Source of the DNA: Allobosea sp. WAO
GTDB taxonomy: Bacteria > Pseudomonadota > Alphaproteobacteria > Rhizobiales > Beijerinckiaceae
NCBI RefSeq assembly: GCF_001509835.1
Contig: NZ_JXTJ01000003.1
Span: forward strand, 124,001-188,000
DNA: 64,000 nt
Direction of reading: 5' to 3'
Below are positions 9,521 to 19,144 of this stretch, one piece after another. Below the pieces are notes generated by a model, which saw only the letters and a program-made list of their open reading frames with translations, ran no database searches and had not been told where the DNA came from. Every line of letters begins with the position of its first letter. The first letter of the stretch is position 1. A program made the translations under genes and the position numbers.

Positions 9521-9553
9521 TTGATTATATTGTTCAAGATTGATTGTAGCAAT
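9521..9553. promoter_or_regulatory. AT-rich direct repeat between divergent citrate-synthase-like genes
   Basis: Inside the 97-base divergent gap is a strikingly AT-rich patch. TTGATTATATTGTT (9521-9534) is followed 19 bases later, about two helical turns, by TTGATTGTAGCAAT (9540-9553). Repeats on the same helix face between a gene for an HTH protein and its paralogue suggest binding sites for that HTH protein, but this is inference; the patch also has to hold the promoters. Confidence 0.4.
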
Positions 9554-9598
9554 GCGAGAGCCGATTTTCGAGACGAACGCTTTTGAGGAGTTCCTGAC

Positions 9599-10675
9599 AT
9601 GTCCGATGGTCTCGATGACGTCGTCGCCGCTCATACCGTGCTCTCCGAAGTCGACGGCGCGGCCGGCCGCCTAGTGATCCGCGGCCATAGTCTCGCCGAG
9701 CTCGCCGGCCGCACCAGCTTCGAGGAGATGGCGGCGCTGATGTTCGACGGCTTGCTGCCCGGTCTGCCGCAGGGCCGCGAGCTCTCGGCGGCGCTCGCCA
9801 AGGCCCGCGCCGACCTCTTCGGCATCGTCGAGCGCACTGCGCTCTCGGACGGTCTGGGCCCGGTCGAGGCGATCCGCGCCTGGACGGCGCAGATCGCCGA
9901 TGGCGAGGGAGCCGACACTGCGCTCAAGTTGCTCGCCGCGCCGGCCGTCTTCACCGCCGCCGCCGTCCGCAAGGGGCGCGGCCTTGCCCCGATCGCCCCT
10001 GATCCGGCGCTATCACAGGCGGCCGACACATTGCGCATGCTGCGCGGCGAAGCGCCGACCGCGGCCCAGGCTGCCGCCCTCGACACCTATCTCGTCACTG
10101 TCGCCGATCACGGCCTCAACGCTTCGACCTTCGCCGCGCGCGTCGTTGCCTCGACCCGGGCCGGGCTGGTCTCGGCCGTGCTCGCCGGGATCAGCGCGTT
10201 GAAGGGCCCGCTGCATGGCGGCGCGCCCGGGCCGGTGATCGAGATGCTCGATGCGATCGGCGAGCCAGCCAATGCCCGCGCCTGGCTGGAGGGTGCGCTC
10301 GATCGCGGCGAGCGGCTGATGGGCTTCGGCCATCGCATCTATCGCGTCCGCGATCCGCGCGCCGATGCGCTGAAACAGGCGATCGCCAAGCTCGGCGCCG
10401 ATGCCGGGCGCCTGCGCCATGCCGAGGCGGTCGAGCAGGCGGCGCTCGCCATCCTGCGCGAGCGCAAGCCCGGCCGTTCGCTCGAAACCAATGTCGAGTT
10501 CTACACAGCGCTGCTGCTTGAGGCGCTCGGCTTCCCGCCGGAGGCCTTCACCTGCGTCTTCGCGCTCGGCCGCACCACAGGCTGGCTCGCCCATGCCCGC
10601 GAGCAGATCGAGACGGGCCGCCTGATCAGGCCGCAATCGGTTTATGTCGGCCCGCAGCCGCTGCGGGCGGCGTGA
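9599..10675 (+). CDS. Citrate synthase family protein (no HTH domain)
   Basis: A 358-residue compact citrate-synthase-fold enzyme. VADHGLNASTFAARV, SALKGPLHGGAPG and LMGFGHRIYRVRDPRADAL contain the catalytic His, His and Asp regions, and the C-terminal ARXQ-like helix ends in GRLIRPQSVYVGP, almost identical in type to the end of the divergent HTH-containing paralogue (GRLIRPRARYVGP). The two therefore probably arose by duplication and may form one complex or act on the same substrate. Citrate, 2-methylcitrate or another acyl-CoA condensation cannot be told apart by eye. GAGGAG upstream supports the start. Confidence 0.85.
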   Translation: MSDGLDDVVAAHTVLSEVDGAAGRLVIRGHSLAELAGRTSFEEMAALMFDGLLPGLPQGRELSAALAKARADLFGIVERTALSDGLGPVEAIRAWTAQIADGEGADTALKLLAAPAVFTAAAVRKGRGLAPIAPDPALSQAADTLRMLRGEAPTAAQAAALDTYLVTVADHGLNASTFAARVVASTRAGLVSAVLAGISALKGPLHGGAPGPVIEMLDAIGEPANARAWLEGALDRGERLMGFGHRIYRVRDPRADALKQAIAKLGADAGRLRHAEAVEQAALAILRERKPGRSLETNVEFYTALLLEALGFPPEAFTCVFALGRTTGWLAHAREQIETGRLIRPQSVYVGPQPLRAA

Positions 10676-10679
10676 GACG

Positions 10680-11243
10680 TCAGGCTCCTGGTGTGAGGCG
10701 GATCGCATAGAGTTCCACCTCGCTGCCACTGACAACCAGCTCGACACGCCCCGGCGCGTCGAGGATCGCACTGTCTCCGGAGGCTAAGCTCGCGTCGTTC
10801 ACCAGCCAGTCGCCCTTGCGGGTGACCAGCACCAGGAGGCCCTCAGTCGCAGTGAGCGAGCGGGCACCGGAGAGCCGCTCGACAAGGTGCCGCCAGCGAC
10901 CGCGCCGGCTCATTACGTTGAGGTCGTCGATCGGGCCATCGACCAGCGCGCCGTCGACTGCCCGGTCGGCGGCGAAGGGGTAGGGCGCGCTGCTGCGGTC
11001 GAGGTGCACGCGCTCGCCATCGCCGAAGGCCAGGGTAATGCCCGAGCCGGCCAGGACTGACAGTGTCCGGTCGATGCCAGGGAAGGACGAGAATGGCCCG
11101 TCCTGCCCGACATGGGCCATGCTGATGCGCCAGTCGAAATCGTTGAGCGAGGCGCCTTGGGGCGCCACCGCGATCTCGGTCGTCGTCCCGCCACCGTTCT
11201 TCCACGGCATGACCAGGCAGTCGGCAGCATGGATGATGCGCAT
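10680..11243 (-). CDS. hutD: HutD family protein
   Basis: A 187-residue double cupin of the HutD/Ves family, recognised by MPWKNGGGTTTEIA (12-25), DFDWRISMAHVGQDGPFSSFPGIDR and LSGARSLT. HutD is not an enzyme of the pathway; in Pseudomonas it is thought to limit the maximal level of hut expression, perhaps by binding formylglutamate. Here it is the last gene of the leftward hut arm, separated from hutU by a 260-base gap filled by repeats, so it may be expressed less than the genes before it. It is convergent with the citrate-synthase-like gene, four bases apart. Confidence 0.88.
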   Translation of the reverse strand: MRIIHAADCLVMPWKNGGGTTTEIAVAPQGASLNDFDWRISMAHVGQDGPFSSFPGIDRTLSVLAGSGITLAFGDGERVHLDRSSAPYPFAADRAVDGALVDGPIDDLNVMSRRGRWRHLVERLSGARSLTATEGLLVLVTRKGDWLVNDASLASGDSAILDAPGRVELVVSGSEVELYAIRLTPGA

Positions 11244-11338
11244 GAGGGGCCTCGACCTTGAAGTTCACAGACGCCGTCATTCCGGGGCAGGCCGAAACGC
11301 CTGATCCCGGAACCCATGGCCACGACGTTGCTCCAGTT

Positions 11339-11434
11339 CGTCATGCTCGCCCTTGTGGCGAGCATCCACGTCGTGAGCACCACTGCGATCGCGAAGCGAA
11401 AACGTGGATGGTCGGGACAAGCCCGACCATGACA
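11339..11434. repeat. Dispersed repeat, copy 1
   Basis: One of four copies in this window of a roughly 95-base element that starts CGTCATGCTCGC and ends near GCCCGACCATGAC. It contains three nested hairpins: GCTCGCC/GGCGAGC, ATCCAC...GTGGAT and GTCGGG/GCCCGAC. This copy lies between hutD and hutU; just before it (11275-11320) is part of a second repeat type that reads TTCCGGGGCAGG then GATCCCGGAACCC and resembles the element at 59930-60067. Confidence 0.75.
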
Positions 11435-11503
11435 GGGAGGGGCGGTGTTCATGGGGGCCGGGCTCGGCGCTGATGCGCCGCCCCGGAAAGACGTAGAGGT
11501 TCG

Positions 11504-13171
11504 TCAGCCCAGAATTCCCGGCAGCTTCAGCCCCTTCTCCCGGGCGCAGTCGAGCGCGATGTCGTAGCCGGCATCGGCATGGCGCATCACGCCGGTGGCG
11601 GGGTCGTTCCAGAGCACGCGCTCCAGGCGCTTGGCCGCTTCCGGAGTGCCATCGGCGACGATGACGACGCCCGAATGCTGCGAATAGCCCATGCCGACGC
11701 CGCCGCCATGGTGCAGCGAGACCCAGGTCGCGCCACCTGCGGTGTTGAGCAGGGCGTTGAGCAGCGGCCAGTCGGAGACCGCGTCCGAGCCGTCCTTCAT
11801 CGCCTCGGTCTCGCGGTTGGGCGAGGCGACCGAGCCGGAATCGAGATGGTCGCGGCCGATCACGACCGGGGCCTTGAGCTCGCCCTTCGCCACCATCTCG
11901 TTGAAGGCGAGGCCAAGCCGGTGGCGGTCGCCGAGGCCGACCCAGCAGATCCGCGCCGGCAGGCCCTGGAACTGGATGCGCTCGCGCGCCATGTCGAGCC
12001 AGTTGTGCAGGTGCTTGTCGTCCGGCAGCAGCTCCTTGACCCGCTGGTCGGTGCGGTAGATGTCCTCCGGATCGCCGGAGAGCGCGGCCCAGCGGAACGG
12101 GCCGATGCCGCGGCAGAACAGCGGGCGGATATAGGCCGGCACGAAGCCCGGGAAATCGAAGGCATTGTCGACGCCCATGTCCTTGGCCATTTGGCGGATA
12201 TTGTTGCCATAGTCGAGCGTCGGCACGCCCATGCGCTGGAAGTCGAGCATCGCCTTGACGTGCTCGGCCATCGACTTCTTGGCGGCCTCGATCGTGCCGG
12301 CCGGATCGCGCTCTTTGCGCTCTTCCCATTCTTCCAGTGTCCAGCCTGCCGGCAGATAGCCGTTGAGCGGGTCATGGGCCGAGGTCTGGTCGGTGACGAC
12401 GTCGGGGCGGATGCCGCGGCGGACCATGTCGGGGAAGATCTCGGCGGCATTGCCGAGCACGCCGACTGAGACGGCCTTGCCCTTGGCATGGGCGGCTTCG
12501 ATGATCTCTAGGGCTTCGTCGACGCTGTCGGCCTTCTCGTCGAGATAGCGGGTGCGCAGGCGGAACTCGATCGAGGACGGCTTGCACTCGACCGCGATCA
12601 TCGAGGCACCGGCCATGGTCGCGGCGAGCGGCTGGGCGCCGCCCATGCCGCCGAGGCCGCCGGTCAGGATCCACTTGCCCTTGAGGCTGCCATTATAGTG
12701 CTGGCGGCCGACCTCAACGAAGGTCTCGTAGGTGCCCTGAACGATGCCCTGCGTGCCGATATAGATCCAGGAACCGGCCGTCATCTGGCCGTACATCATC
12801 AGCCCGGCCTTATCGAGATGATGGAAGTGCTCCCAGTTGGCATAGGCCGGCACGAGGTTGGAGTTCGCGATCAGCACGCGTGGCGCGTCGGGGTGCGTCC
12901 TGAAGATGCCGACCGGCTTGCCGGACTGGACCAGCAGGGTCTCGTCGGCCTCGAGTCCGCGCAAGGCGCCGACGATCCGGTCGAAATCCTCCCAGGTGCG
13001 GGCGGCGCGGCCGATGCCGCCATAGACCACGAGCTCGCCCGGCTTCTCGGCGACATCCGGGTCGAGATTATTCATCAGCATGCGCAGCGCCGCTTCCGTC
13101 AACCAGGACTTGGCGGTGCGGTCGGTGCCTCTCGGGCTGCGGATGACGCGGCTGTTGTCGATGCGGGTCAT
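11504..13171 (-). CDS. hutU: Urocanate hydratase
   Basis: A 555-residue enzyme that hydrates urocanate to 4-imidazolone-5-propionate, the second step of histidine breakdown, using tightly bound NAD as an electrophile. The length matches the family (about 550-560). Diagnostic stretches include [18 protein letters not shown] near 145-162, the glycine-rich [15 protein letters not shown] that binds NAD, and [17 protein letters not shown], which holds the active-site Cys region. Its start overlaps the hutG stop by four bases (ATGA), so the two are translationally coupled. Confidence 0.98.
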   Translation of the reverse strand: MTRIDNSRVIRSPRGTDRTAKSWLTEAALRMLMNNLDPDVAEKPGELVVYGGIGRAARTWEDFDRIVGALRGLEADETLLVQSGKPVGIFRTHPDAPRVLIANSNLVPAYANWEHFHHLDKAGLMMYGQMTAGSWIYIGTQGIVQGTYETFVEVGRQHYNGSLKGKWILTGGLGGMGGAQPLAATMAGASMIAVECKPSSIEFRLRTRYLDEKADSVDEALEIIEAAHAKGKAVSVGVLGNAAEIFPDMVRRGIRPDVVTDQTSAHDPLNGYLPAGWTLEEWEERKERDPAGTIEAAKKSMAEHVKAMLDFQRMGVPTLDYGNNIRQMAKDMGVDNAFDFPGFVPAYIRPLFCRGIGPFRWAALSGDPEDIYRTDQRVKELLPDDKHLHNWLDMARERIQFQGLPARICWVGLGDRHRLGLAFNEMVAKGELKAPVVIGRDHLDSGSVASPNRETEAMKDGSDAVSDWPLLNALLNTAGGATWVSLHHGGGVGMGYSQHSGVVIVADGTPEAAKRLERVLWNDPATGVMRHADAGYDIALDCAREKGLKLPGILG

Positions 13172-13977
13172 GACTTCGTCCGTTCGATTTGGCTGGCCGC
13201 TGCGAGCGCGGCTTCGATCATGGCGGAGAGGGCGGATTGCAGGCTGGCGGCGCGGGCGGCGTCGAAGGTCCAGGGCGCAGCTTCGTCTTCGAGGTAGGCC
13301 GAGAGCGCGATCTCCATCTGGAGCGCGTGCACATGGTCGGCCGGATGGCCGTAGTGGCGGGTGATCCAGCCGCCCTTAAAGCGGCCGTTGACGACCTGGG
13401 TGAAGGCGCTGCCGGCCATCGCCTTGACGGCCGCCGCCTCCACCGCGGGTGCAGCACTCAGCCCGGAATTTGTGCCGAGATTGAGCGTCGGCAGGGTGCC
13501 CTCGAACAGGCGCGGGATCACCGATTTGATCGAATGGCAGTCCCAGAGCAGGCAGAAGCCGTGTTGCGCCTTGGCATGCGCGATCTCGGCGGCGAGTGCC
13601 TGATGATAGGGGTGGAAATAGGCGCCGCGCCGGCGCGCGATTTCCGCCTCGTCGGGAGCCGCTTTCCAGATCGGCGTGCCGTCGAAGGTGGTGGTCGGCA
13701 CGAGTTCGGTCGTCGCCTGGCCGGGATAGAGCGAGACGCCGGCCGGGTCGCGATTGAGGTCGATGACGAAGCGCGACAGCTGCGCCTCGACGATGGTCGG
13801 CTGGAAGCGCTCGGCGAAGCCATAGAGCTGGCGCATGTGCCAGTCGGTGTCTTCGACCAGCATTCCGCGCGCGTTGAGCTGTGCCGCGACCCCGGCCGGC
13901 AGAGCCGTGCCGGGATGCGGCATCGACAGGACGAGCGGCGAGGAGCCGCGCGTGACGGAGACGATGTCGGCGCTCAT
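13168..13977 (-). CDS. hutG: N-formylglutamate deformylase
   Basis: A 269-residue metal-dependent amidohydrolase that releases formate from N-formyl-L-glutamate, the last step of the five-step hut route. Family features include [15 protein letters not shown] at the N-terminus with the metal-binding His, [14 protein letters not shown], and [18 protein letters not shown]. Presence of hutF in the same locus confirms that formimidoylglutamate is deiminated to formylglutamate first, so this is the FGase type and not the formiminoglutamase type. It sits between hutH (121-base gap holding a repeat) and hutU (overlap). Confidence 0.96.
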   Translation of the reverse strand: MSADIVSVTRGSSPLVLSMPHPGTALPAGVAAQLNARGMLVEDTDWHMRQLYGFAERFQPTIVEAQLSRFVIDLNRDPAGVSLYPGQATTELVPTTTFDGTPIWKAAPDEAEIARRRGAYFHPYHQALAAEIAHAKAQHGFCLLWDCHSIKSVIPRLFEGTLPTLNLGTNSGLSAAPAVEAAAVKAMAGSAFTQVVNGRFKGGWITRHYGHPADHVHALQMEIALSAYLEDEAAPWTFDAARAASLQSALSAMIEAALAAASQIERTKS

Positions 13978-13989
13978 GGGTTGTCTCCC

Positions 13990-14084
13990 GCGTCATGCTC
14001 GGCCTTGTGCCGAGCATCCACGTCTTGAACACCACGCTCGCCCAGCGAAGACGTGGATGGTCGGGACAAGCCCGAAGATGACGG
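13990..14084. repeat. Dispersed repeat, copy 2
   Basis: Second copy of the CGTCATGCTCG element, occupying most of the 121-base gap between hutG and hutH. The CGTCATG end (13991-13997) and the ATGACGG end (14078-14084) are inverted. Compared with copy 1, both arms of the first hairpin have changed together (CTCGGCC with GCCGAG), a compensated change that keeps the stem. Confidence 0.75.
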
Positions 14085-14098
14085 CAAGGGCGCGCTCC

Positions 14099-15625
14099 TC
14101 ACGCCGAAAGCTCCGCGAAGCTATCCACCCCCGCGGCCTTGCCGAGCGCCCCCGAGAGCACGAGCTCCGTCGCCGCCGCGAGGTCGGGCGCGAGATAGCG
14201 GTCTTCCGTCAGCGGGGCGATCTTGGCCCGGATCAGCGCCAGCACCGGCTCAAGCCGCGGCGAGGTCTTCAGCGGCCGATGATGCTCGATCGCCTCGGCC
14301 GCGGCCATCAGCTCGACCGCAACGATGCTCGCCGCGTTCTTCGCCATCTCGATCAGGCGGAAGGCGCCATGCGTCGCCATCGAGACATGGTCTTCCTGGT
14401 TGGCCGAGGTCGGGATGGTGTCGACGGAAGCCGGATAGGCCTTCTGCTTGTTCTCGGAGGCCAGCGCCGCGGCGGTCACCTGCGCGATCATGAAGCCGGA
14501 GTTGAGGCCGGCATCGCGGGCGAGGAAGGGCGGCAGCCCGCTCATCACGGGGTCGACCAGCAGCGCGATCCGGCGCTCGGCGAGATTGCCGATCTCGCAG
14601 ACGCCGATCGCCAGCATGTCGGCGGCAAAAGCGACTGGCTCGGCGTGGAAATTGCCGCCCGAGACGATCTCGCCCGGCCCCAAAACCAGCGGGTTGTCGG
14701 TAACGGCATTGGCCTCGATCGCCAGCGTCGCGGCGGCGTTGCCGAGAAGGTCGCGCACCGCGCCCATCACCTGCGGCTGGCAGCGCAGCGAATAGGGGTC
14801 CTGCACCTTGCTGTCGCCGAAGCGATGGCTCTCGCGGATCTCGCTGCCCGCGACGAGGTCGAGCAGCAAGGCCGCGACCTTGATCTGGCCGGGCTGGCCG
14901 CGCAGTTTCTGGATGCGCGGGTCGAAAGGCGTGTCGGAGCCCTTCAGCGCATCGACCGAGAGCGCGCCAGCGATCAGCGCCGCATCGAAGACGCGGGCGA
15001 TGCTGGCGAGCCCGGCGAGGGCCAGCGAAGCCGAGACCTGCGTGCCGTTGATCAGCGCCAGGCCTTCCTTGGCGCCGAGCGCGAGCGGCGCCTGGCCGAT
15101 GCGCTTCAGCGCCTCGGCGGCCGGCAGCACCTCGCCCTTCAGCCTGATCTCGCCGACGCCCATCAGCGCGGCGGTCAGATGGGCGAGCGGGGCGAGGTCG
15201 CCGGAGGCGCCGACCGAGCCCTTGGCAGGTACGACCGGAAGCGCGCCGGCCCGGAGCGCGCCGACCAGCGCCTTGACCACGACGGGCCGCACGCCCGAGG
15301 CGCCGCGCGCCAGGCTCGCCGCCTTCATGGCGAGGATCAGGGCGACGACTTCGTCGGGCAGGTCCGGACCGGTGCCGACCGCATGCGAGAGGATGAGATT
15401 GCGCTGCAGCGTCGCAAGGTCGGCATCGGCGATGCGGACGCTGGCGAGCTTCCCGAAGCCGGTGTTGACGCCATAGGTCACGGTGCCGGCGGCAACGATG
15501 TCGTCGACGATCGCCTGGGCGCCGGCGATCGCGCCGGTCCCGGTCAGGGTGACGGTGGCGCCGTCGAGGACATGGCGCCAATCGGCGAGGCGGGCCTCGC
15601 CGGGGGTGAGGGAGAGCGTGGTCAT
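14099..15625 (-). CDS. hutH: Histidine ammonia-lyase
   Basis: A 508-residue enzyme that deaminates L-histidine to urocanate, the first step of the pathway. The Ala140-Ser141-Gly142 tripeptide in [15 protein letters not shown] is the precursor of the autocatalytic MIO prosthetic group. [10 protein letters not shown] near residue 51 carries the catalytic Tyr loop. The length agrees with HutH of Pseudomonas (about 510). Its ATG overlaps the hutI stop by four bases. In the operon order I-H-G-U-D it is second. Confidence 0.98.
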   Translation of the reverse strand: MTTLSLTPGEARLADWRHVLDGATVTLTGTGAIAGAQAIVDDIVAAGTVTYGVNTGFGKLASVRIADADLATLQRNLILSHAVGTGPDLPDEVVALILAMKAASLARGASGVRPVVVKALVGALRAGALPVVPAKGSVGASGDLAPLAHLTAALMGVGEIRLKGEVLPAAEALKRIGQAPLALGAKEGLALINGTQVSASLALAGLASIARVFDAALIAGALSVDALKGSDTPFDPRIQKLRGQPGQIKVAALLLDLVAGSEIRESHRFGDSKVQDPYSLRCQPQVMGAVRDLLGNAAATLAIEANAVTDNPLVLGPGEIVSGGNFHAEPVAFAADMLAIGVCEIGNLAERRIALLVDPVMSGLPPFLARDAGLNSGFMIAQVTAAALASENKQKAYPASVDTIPTSANQEDHVSMATHGAFRLIEMAKNAASIVAVELMAAAEAIEHHRPLKTSPRLEPVLALIRAKIAPLTEDRYLAPDLAAATELVLSGALGKAAGVDSFAELSA

Positions 15626-16848
15626 TGTCCGTTCCGGATGCGGGCGTAAAGCGGGTTGAAGCCGATGCGATAGGCGAGCTCGGCCGGGCGCTCGATCTCC
15701 CAGATCGCGAGATCGCAGGCTTTCCCGGCCTCCAGCGTGCCGGTTTCGTCCTGAAGGCCGAGCGCGCGGGCGGCGTTTCGGGTCATGCCGGCCAGCGCCT
15801 CCTCCGGCGTCAGCCGGAACAGGGTGCAGCCCATGTTCATGGTCAGGAGCGGCGAGGTCAGCGGCGAGGTGCCGGGATTGGCGTCGGTCGCGAGCGCGAT
15901 CGGCACGCCGTGCTGGCGCAAGAGCTCGATCGGCGGCTTCACAGTCTCGCGCAGGAAGTAGAAGGCGCCGGGCAGGATCACCGCGACCGTGCCGGCCCTG
16001 GCCATGGCGACGACACCGGCCTCGTCGAGATGTTCGAGATGATCGGCCGAGAGCGCGCCCATGCCGGCGGCGAGCGCTGCCCCGCCGAGATTGGAGAGCT
16101 GCTCGGCGTGGATCTTGATCGCAAGCCCCTTCGCCTTAGCCGCGGCGAAGACGCGCGCGGTCTCCTCGGGCGAGAAGGCGATGCCCTCGCAGAATACGTC
16201 GACGGCGTCGGCGAGGTCGCCGGCCGCAACGGCATCGAGCATCGGCCCGGTGACAAGGCCGATATAGTCGCCGGAGCGGCCCTTGAACTCGGGCGGCACG
16301 GCGTGGGCGCCGAGGAAGGTGGTGACGACCCGAACCGGGCGCTCGCGGCCGAGCCGGCGGGCGACGGCGAGCACCTTGACCTCGCTTGCGGTGTCGAGCC
16401 CGTAGCCCGACTTGATCTCGACGGTGGTGACGCCCTCTGCGATCAGCGCGGCGAGGCGCTTGTCGGCGCTGGCGAAGAGCTCGTCCGCACTCGCCGCGCG
16501 GGTCGCCTTGACTGATGAGACGATGCCGCCGCCGGCGCGGGCGATCTCCTCATAGCTCGCGCCCTTCAGACGCAGTTCGAACTCATGGGCGCGGTCGCCG
16601 CCATAGACGAGATGGGTGTGGCAATCGATCAGGCCGGGCGTGATCCAGCGGCCCTCGCAATCGATGGTCTCGGCTGCCGAGAAGGCGGGCGCCGTGCTGC
16701 GCGGCCCGGCGTAGATGATGCGCCCGTCGCGTGCCGCGATGACCCCGTCCTCGATCGCGCCATAGGGCGCATGGGCGTTTGCCGCCATCGTCGCCAGGCG
16801 CGCATTCAGCCAGAGCCGGTCGCAGCTCAAAGACGCTTCCGCCACCAT
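15622..16848 (-). CDS. hutI: Imidazolonepropionase
   Basis: A 408-residue amidohydrolase-superfamily enzyme that opens imidazolonepropionate to N-formimidoyl-glutamate. The metal-binding [19 protein letters not shown] segment, EIKSGYGLD, the [11 protein letters not shown] loop and [11 protein letters not shown] are all characteristic. It is the first gene of the leftward arm and its start lies about 50 bases from the nearer HutC operator, so it should be directly repressed when inducer is absent. Confidence 0.97.
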   Translation of the reverse strand: MVAEASLSCDRLWLNARLATMAANAHAPYGAIEDGVIAARDGRIIYAGPRSTAPAFSAAETIDCEGRWITPGLIDCHTHLVYGGDRAHEFELRLKGASYEEIARAGGGIVSSVKATRAASADELFASADKRLAALIAEGVTTVEIKSGYGLDTASEVKVLAVARRLGRERPVRVVTTFLGAHAVPPEFKGRSGDYIGLVTGPMLDAVAAGDLADAVDVFCEGIAFSPEETARVFAAAKAKGLAIKIHAEQLSNLGGAALAAGMGALSADHLEHLDEAGVVAMARAGTVAVILPGAFYFLRETVKPPIELLRQHGVPIALATDANPGTSPLTSPLLTMNMGCTLFRLTPEEALAGMTRNAARALGLQDETGTLEAGKACDLAIWEIERPAELAYRIGFNPLYARIRNGQ

Positions 16849-16896
16849 TGCCCCTCGTACCCTCTCGACTTCGCTTTCGTTCCGGGTAAGCTAGCC

Positions 16897-16912
16897 AATT
16901 GCATATGCAAAA
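16897..16912. promoter_or_regulatory. HutC-type operator 1
   Basis: AATTGCATATGCAAAA contains the 12-base perfect palindrome TTGCATATGCAA (16899-16910). It sits in the 106-base gap between hutI and hutF, on the hutI side, and is 27 bases from an identical core. Known HutC operators in proteobacteria are similar AT-flanked palindromes of the TGTATATACA kind, and a hutC gene lies in the same locus, so this is a confident inference. Confidence 0.82.
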
Positions 16913-16923
16913 GGCAAGCGTTT

Positions 16924-16939
16924 AATTGCATATGCAATT
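16924..16939. promoter_or_regulatory. HutC-type operator 2
   Basis: AATTGCATATGCAATT is a perfect 16-base palindrome immediately upstream of the hutF ribosome binding site (AAGAGG at 16941-16946). Bound repressor here would block hutF transcription or early elongation. The core is the same as at operator 1, with centre-to-centre spacing of 27 bases. Confidence 0.85.
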
Positions 16940-16954
16940 GAAGAGGTGGATGGC

Positions 16955-18322
16955 ATGGCGGCCAGGCAGGAACTGTATCTTGAGGAAGTGTTGCTGCCTG
17001 AAGGCTTCGCACGCGGCGTCACGCTGCATGTCGAGGACGGCGTCATCGCCTCGGTCTCCCGTGATGGCGCGGCTCCGACGGGAGCGACCCGCCTGCCGGG
17101 GCTGACCTTGCCCGGCCTGCCGAATCTGCACAGCCACACCTTCCAGCGCGGCATGGCCGGCCTGTCCGAGCGGCGCGGCGCTTCCGAGGATTCGTTCTGG
17201 ACCTGGCGCGAGGTGATGTACCGCTTCCTCGACCGGCTGAACCCCGACGATGTCCAGGCCATCGCCGCTCAGGCCATGGTCGAGATGCTCGAAGGCGGCT
17301 TCACCGCGCTCGCCGAGTTCCACTATCTGCATCACGACAAGGACGGCCGCGAATATGCCGGGATCGCCCGCATGGCCGAGGCGATCGCGGCCGCGGCGGA
17401 GGAGAGCGGCATTGGGCTGACCCTGCTGCCGGTGCTCTATCGCTATGGCAATTTCGGCGCTGCGCCGGCGGCGCCCGGCCAACGCCGCTTCCTCAATGAC
17501 CGCGACGCCTATCTGCGGCTTCTCGCAGGCAGCGAGAAGGCGGTTGCATCCTTGCCGGATGCGCGCGTCGGCGTCGCTCCCCATTCGCTCCGGGCTGTGG
17601 CACTCGACGACTTGCCGTGGATCGCGGCGCTCAGGCCTGAAACGCCGATTCACATTCATGTCGCCGAGCAAATGCGCGAGGTCGAGGACAGCATCGCGAT
17701 CACCGGCCGTAGGCCGGTGGAGCTGCTGCTTGAGAACGCTGAGGTCGACGAGCGCTGGTGCCTGATCCACGCCACGCATCTGAGCGAGGCCGAGCGCGAC
17801 GCCATCGCGCGCAGTGGCGCAGTCGCCGGACTCTGCCCGATCACGGAGGCCAATCTCGGCGACGGCATCTTCGACGGGGTCCATTATCGCGCCGCCGGAG
17901 GACGCATCGGCGTCGGCAGCGATTCCAACATTGAGATCGGTGCGGCCGGCGAATTGCGGATGCTGGAGTATTCGCAGCGCCTGCGCGACCGGCGCCGCGC
18001 GCTCTGGGCCGAACCGGGCACCTCGGCCGGCGCCCGCCTCTGGCAGGATGCCTGCGCCGGCGGCGCTCAGGCCTGCGGGCGGGCGATCGGCGTCATCGCG
18101 CCGGGAGCGAGGGCCGATCTGGTGTCGCTCGATAGCAACCATCCGGCGTTGATCGGCAAGGCCGGCGATTTCGCGCTCGACAGTGCGGTCTTCGCAGCCC
18201 CCGCCTTGCCAGTCGAAAGCGTCATCGTCGGTGGAAAGCCTGTGGTCAGCGGCGGCCGGCACATTGACCGGGCCCGCATCGCCGCGCGCTATGGCACGGT
18301 CATCCTAAATCTGCTCGCCTGA
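16955..18322 (+). CDS. hutF: Formimidoylglutamate deiminase
   Basis: A 455-residue amidohydrolase that deaminates N-formimidoyl-L-glutamate to N-formyl-L-glutamate, feeding HutG. The metal site HSHTFQRGMAGL, EFHYLHHDKDGREY, HIHVAEQMREVEDS and the GVGSDSN motif mark the HutF branch of the superfamily. The ATG at 16955 has AAGAGGTGG at good spacing; a GTG at 16946 lies inside that site and is unlikely to be the start. It heads the rightward arm of the hut locus and is followed by hutC. Confidence 0.96.
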   Translation: MAARQELYLEEVLLPEGFARGVTLHVEDGVIASVSRDGAAPTGATRLPGLTLPGLPNLHSHTFQRGMAGLSERRGASEDSFWTWREVMYRFLDRLNPDDVQAIAAQAMVEMLEGGFTALAEFHYLHHDKDGREYAGIARMAEAIAAAAEESGIGLTLLPVLYRYGNFGAAPAAPGQRRFLNDRDAYLRLLAGSEKAVASLPDARVGVAPHSLRAVALDDLPWIAALRPETPIHIHVAEQMREVEDSIAITGRRPVELLLENAEVDERWCLIHATHLSEAERDAIARSGAVAGLCPITEANLGDGIFDGVHYRAAGGRIGVGSDSNIEIGAAGELRMLEYSQRLRDRRRALWAEPGTSAGARLWQDACAGGAQACGRAIGVIAPGARADLVSLDSNHPALIGKAGDFALDSAVFAAPALPVESVIVGGKPVVSGGRHIDRARIAARYGTVILNLLA

Positions 18323-18336
18323 GCCGGAAAGAGTCC

Positions 18337-19086
18337 ATGTCCGCAAGCCAGATCGACGCCGTAGCTCTCGATGGCGCCGGTCCGCTCTATGACCAGATCC
18401 GGCGCGCCATCCGCGACCTGATCCTCAACGGCGCCTGGCCGCCGGGGACGGTCGTGCCGCCCGAACATGCCCTGATGGAGCGCCTCGGTGCCTCCCGCAT
18501 GACGGTGCACCGCGCTCTGGGCCAGCTTGCGCGCGAGGGGTTGATCACGCGCCGACGCCGCTCCGGCACGATCGTCGCGAGCCCGCCGGCCAGCCATGCC
18601 ATGCTCGACATCCTCTCCATTCCCGAAGAGGTGCGCGGGCTTGGGCATGAGTATTCCTACAGGATCCTGGCGCGGCGGGATGGTCGCGCGCTACGGCCGG
18701 TGGTCGCGCTGTTTGAGCTCGGTCGTGCCGTCGAAGTGGTGCGTCTGACGGTGCTGCACTATGCCGACGGCGTGCCGCATGTGCTGGAAGAGCGGGTGAT
18801 CCATCTGGCCACCGTGCCGGCGGCGGAGCAGGAGCAGTTCGTCGCGATCCCGCCGGGCGACTGGTTGCTGCAGAACAGCCTGTGGTCACAGGCCGAGCAC
18901 GCGATCAGCGCTGTCGCCGCGGAGGCCGATCAGGCCAAATTGCTCGCCATCGGCGAGGGCGAGCCCTGCCTTCTCGTCGAGCGGCGCACCTGGAACCAGG
19001 GCGATCCCGTCACGGCGGTGCGCCTGCTTTATCCCGGCGGCCGTCATCGCTTCGTCGGCCGCTTCGGGCCTTACGGCAACGTCTGA
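18337..19086 (+). CDS. hutC: Histidine utilisation repressor, GntR family
   Basis: A 249-residue transcriptional repressor. The N-terminal GntR winged helix runs LYDQIRRAIRDLILNG to MTVHRALGQLAREGLI (about 17-70), and the rest is a UTRA ligand domain of the HutC/FarR subgroup. The family senses urocanate, which releases it from operators such as those at 16897-16939. It lies 14 bases after hutF, so it represses its own synthesis if, as expected, both are one transcript. Confidence 0.96.
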   Translation: MSASQIDAVALDGAGPLYDQIRRAIRDLILNGAWPPGTVVPPEHALMERLGASRMTVHRALGQLAREGLITRRRRSGTIVASPPASHAMLDILSIPEEVRGLGHEYSYRILARRDGRALRPVVALFELGRAVEVVRLTVLHYADGVPHVLEERVIHLATVPAAEQEQFVAIPPGDWLLQNSLWSQAEHAISAVAAEADQAKLLAIGEGEPCLLVERRTWNQGDPVTAVRLLYPGGRHRFVGRFGPYGNV

Positions 19087-19091
19087 CCACC

Positions 19092-19119
19092 GACGAGGGC
19101 GGCCGCGCCGACCCTCGTC
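19092..19119. terminator. Hairpin between convergent hutC and lipoprotein genes
   Basis: GACGAGGG (19092-19099) pairs perfectly with CCCTCGTC (19112-19119), with an inner GGC/GCC. There is no long T-run on either side, but its place six bases after the hutC stop, between two convergent genes, suggests a bidirectional transcription end. Confidence 0.5.
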
Positions 19120-19144
19120 ATCGAAATCATCCAATCAGGCCTGC

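Noticed and set aside
16922..18262. Minus-strand frame of 446 codons opposite hutF
   Set aside because: hutF has all catalytic motifs and an appropriate ribosome binding site; the antisense frame does not.
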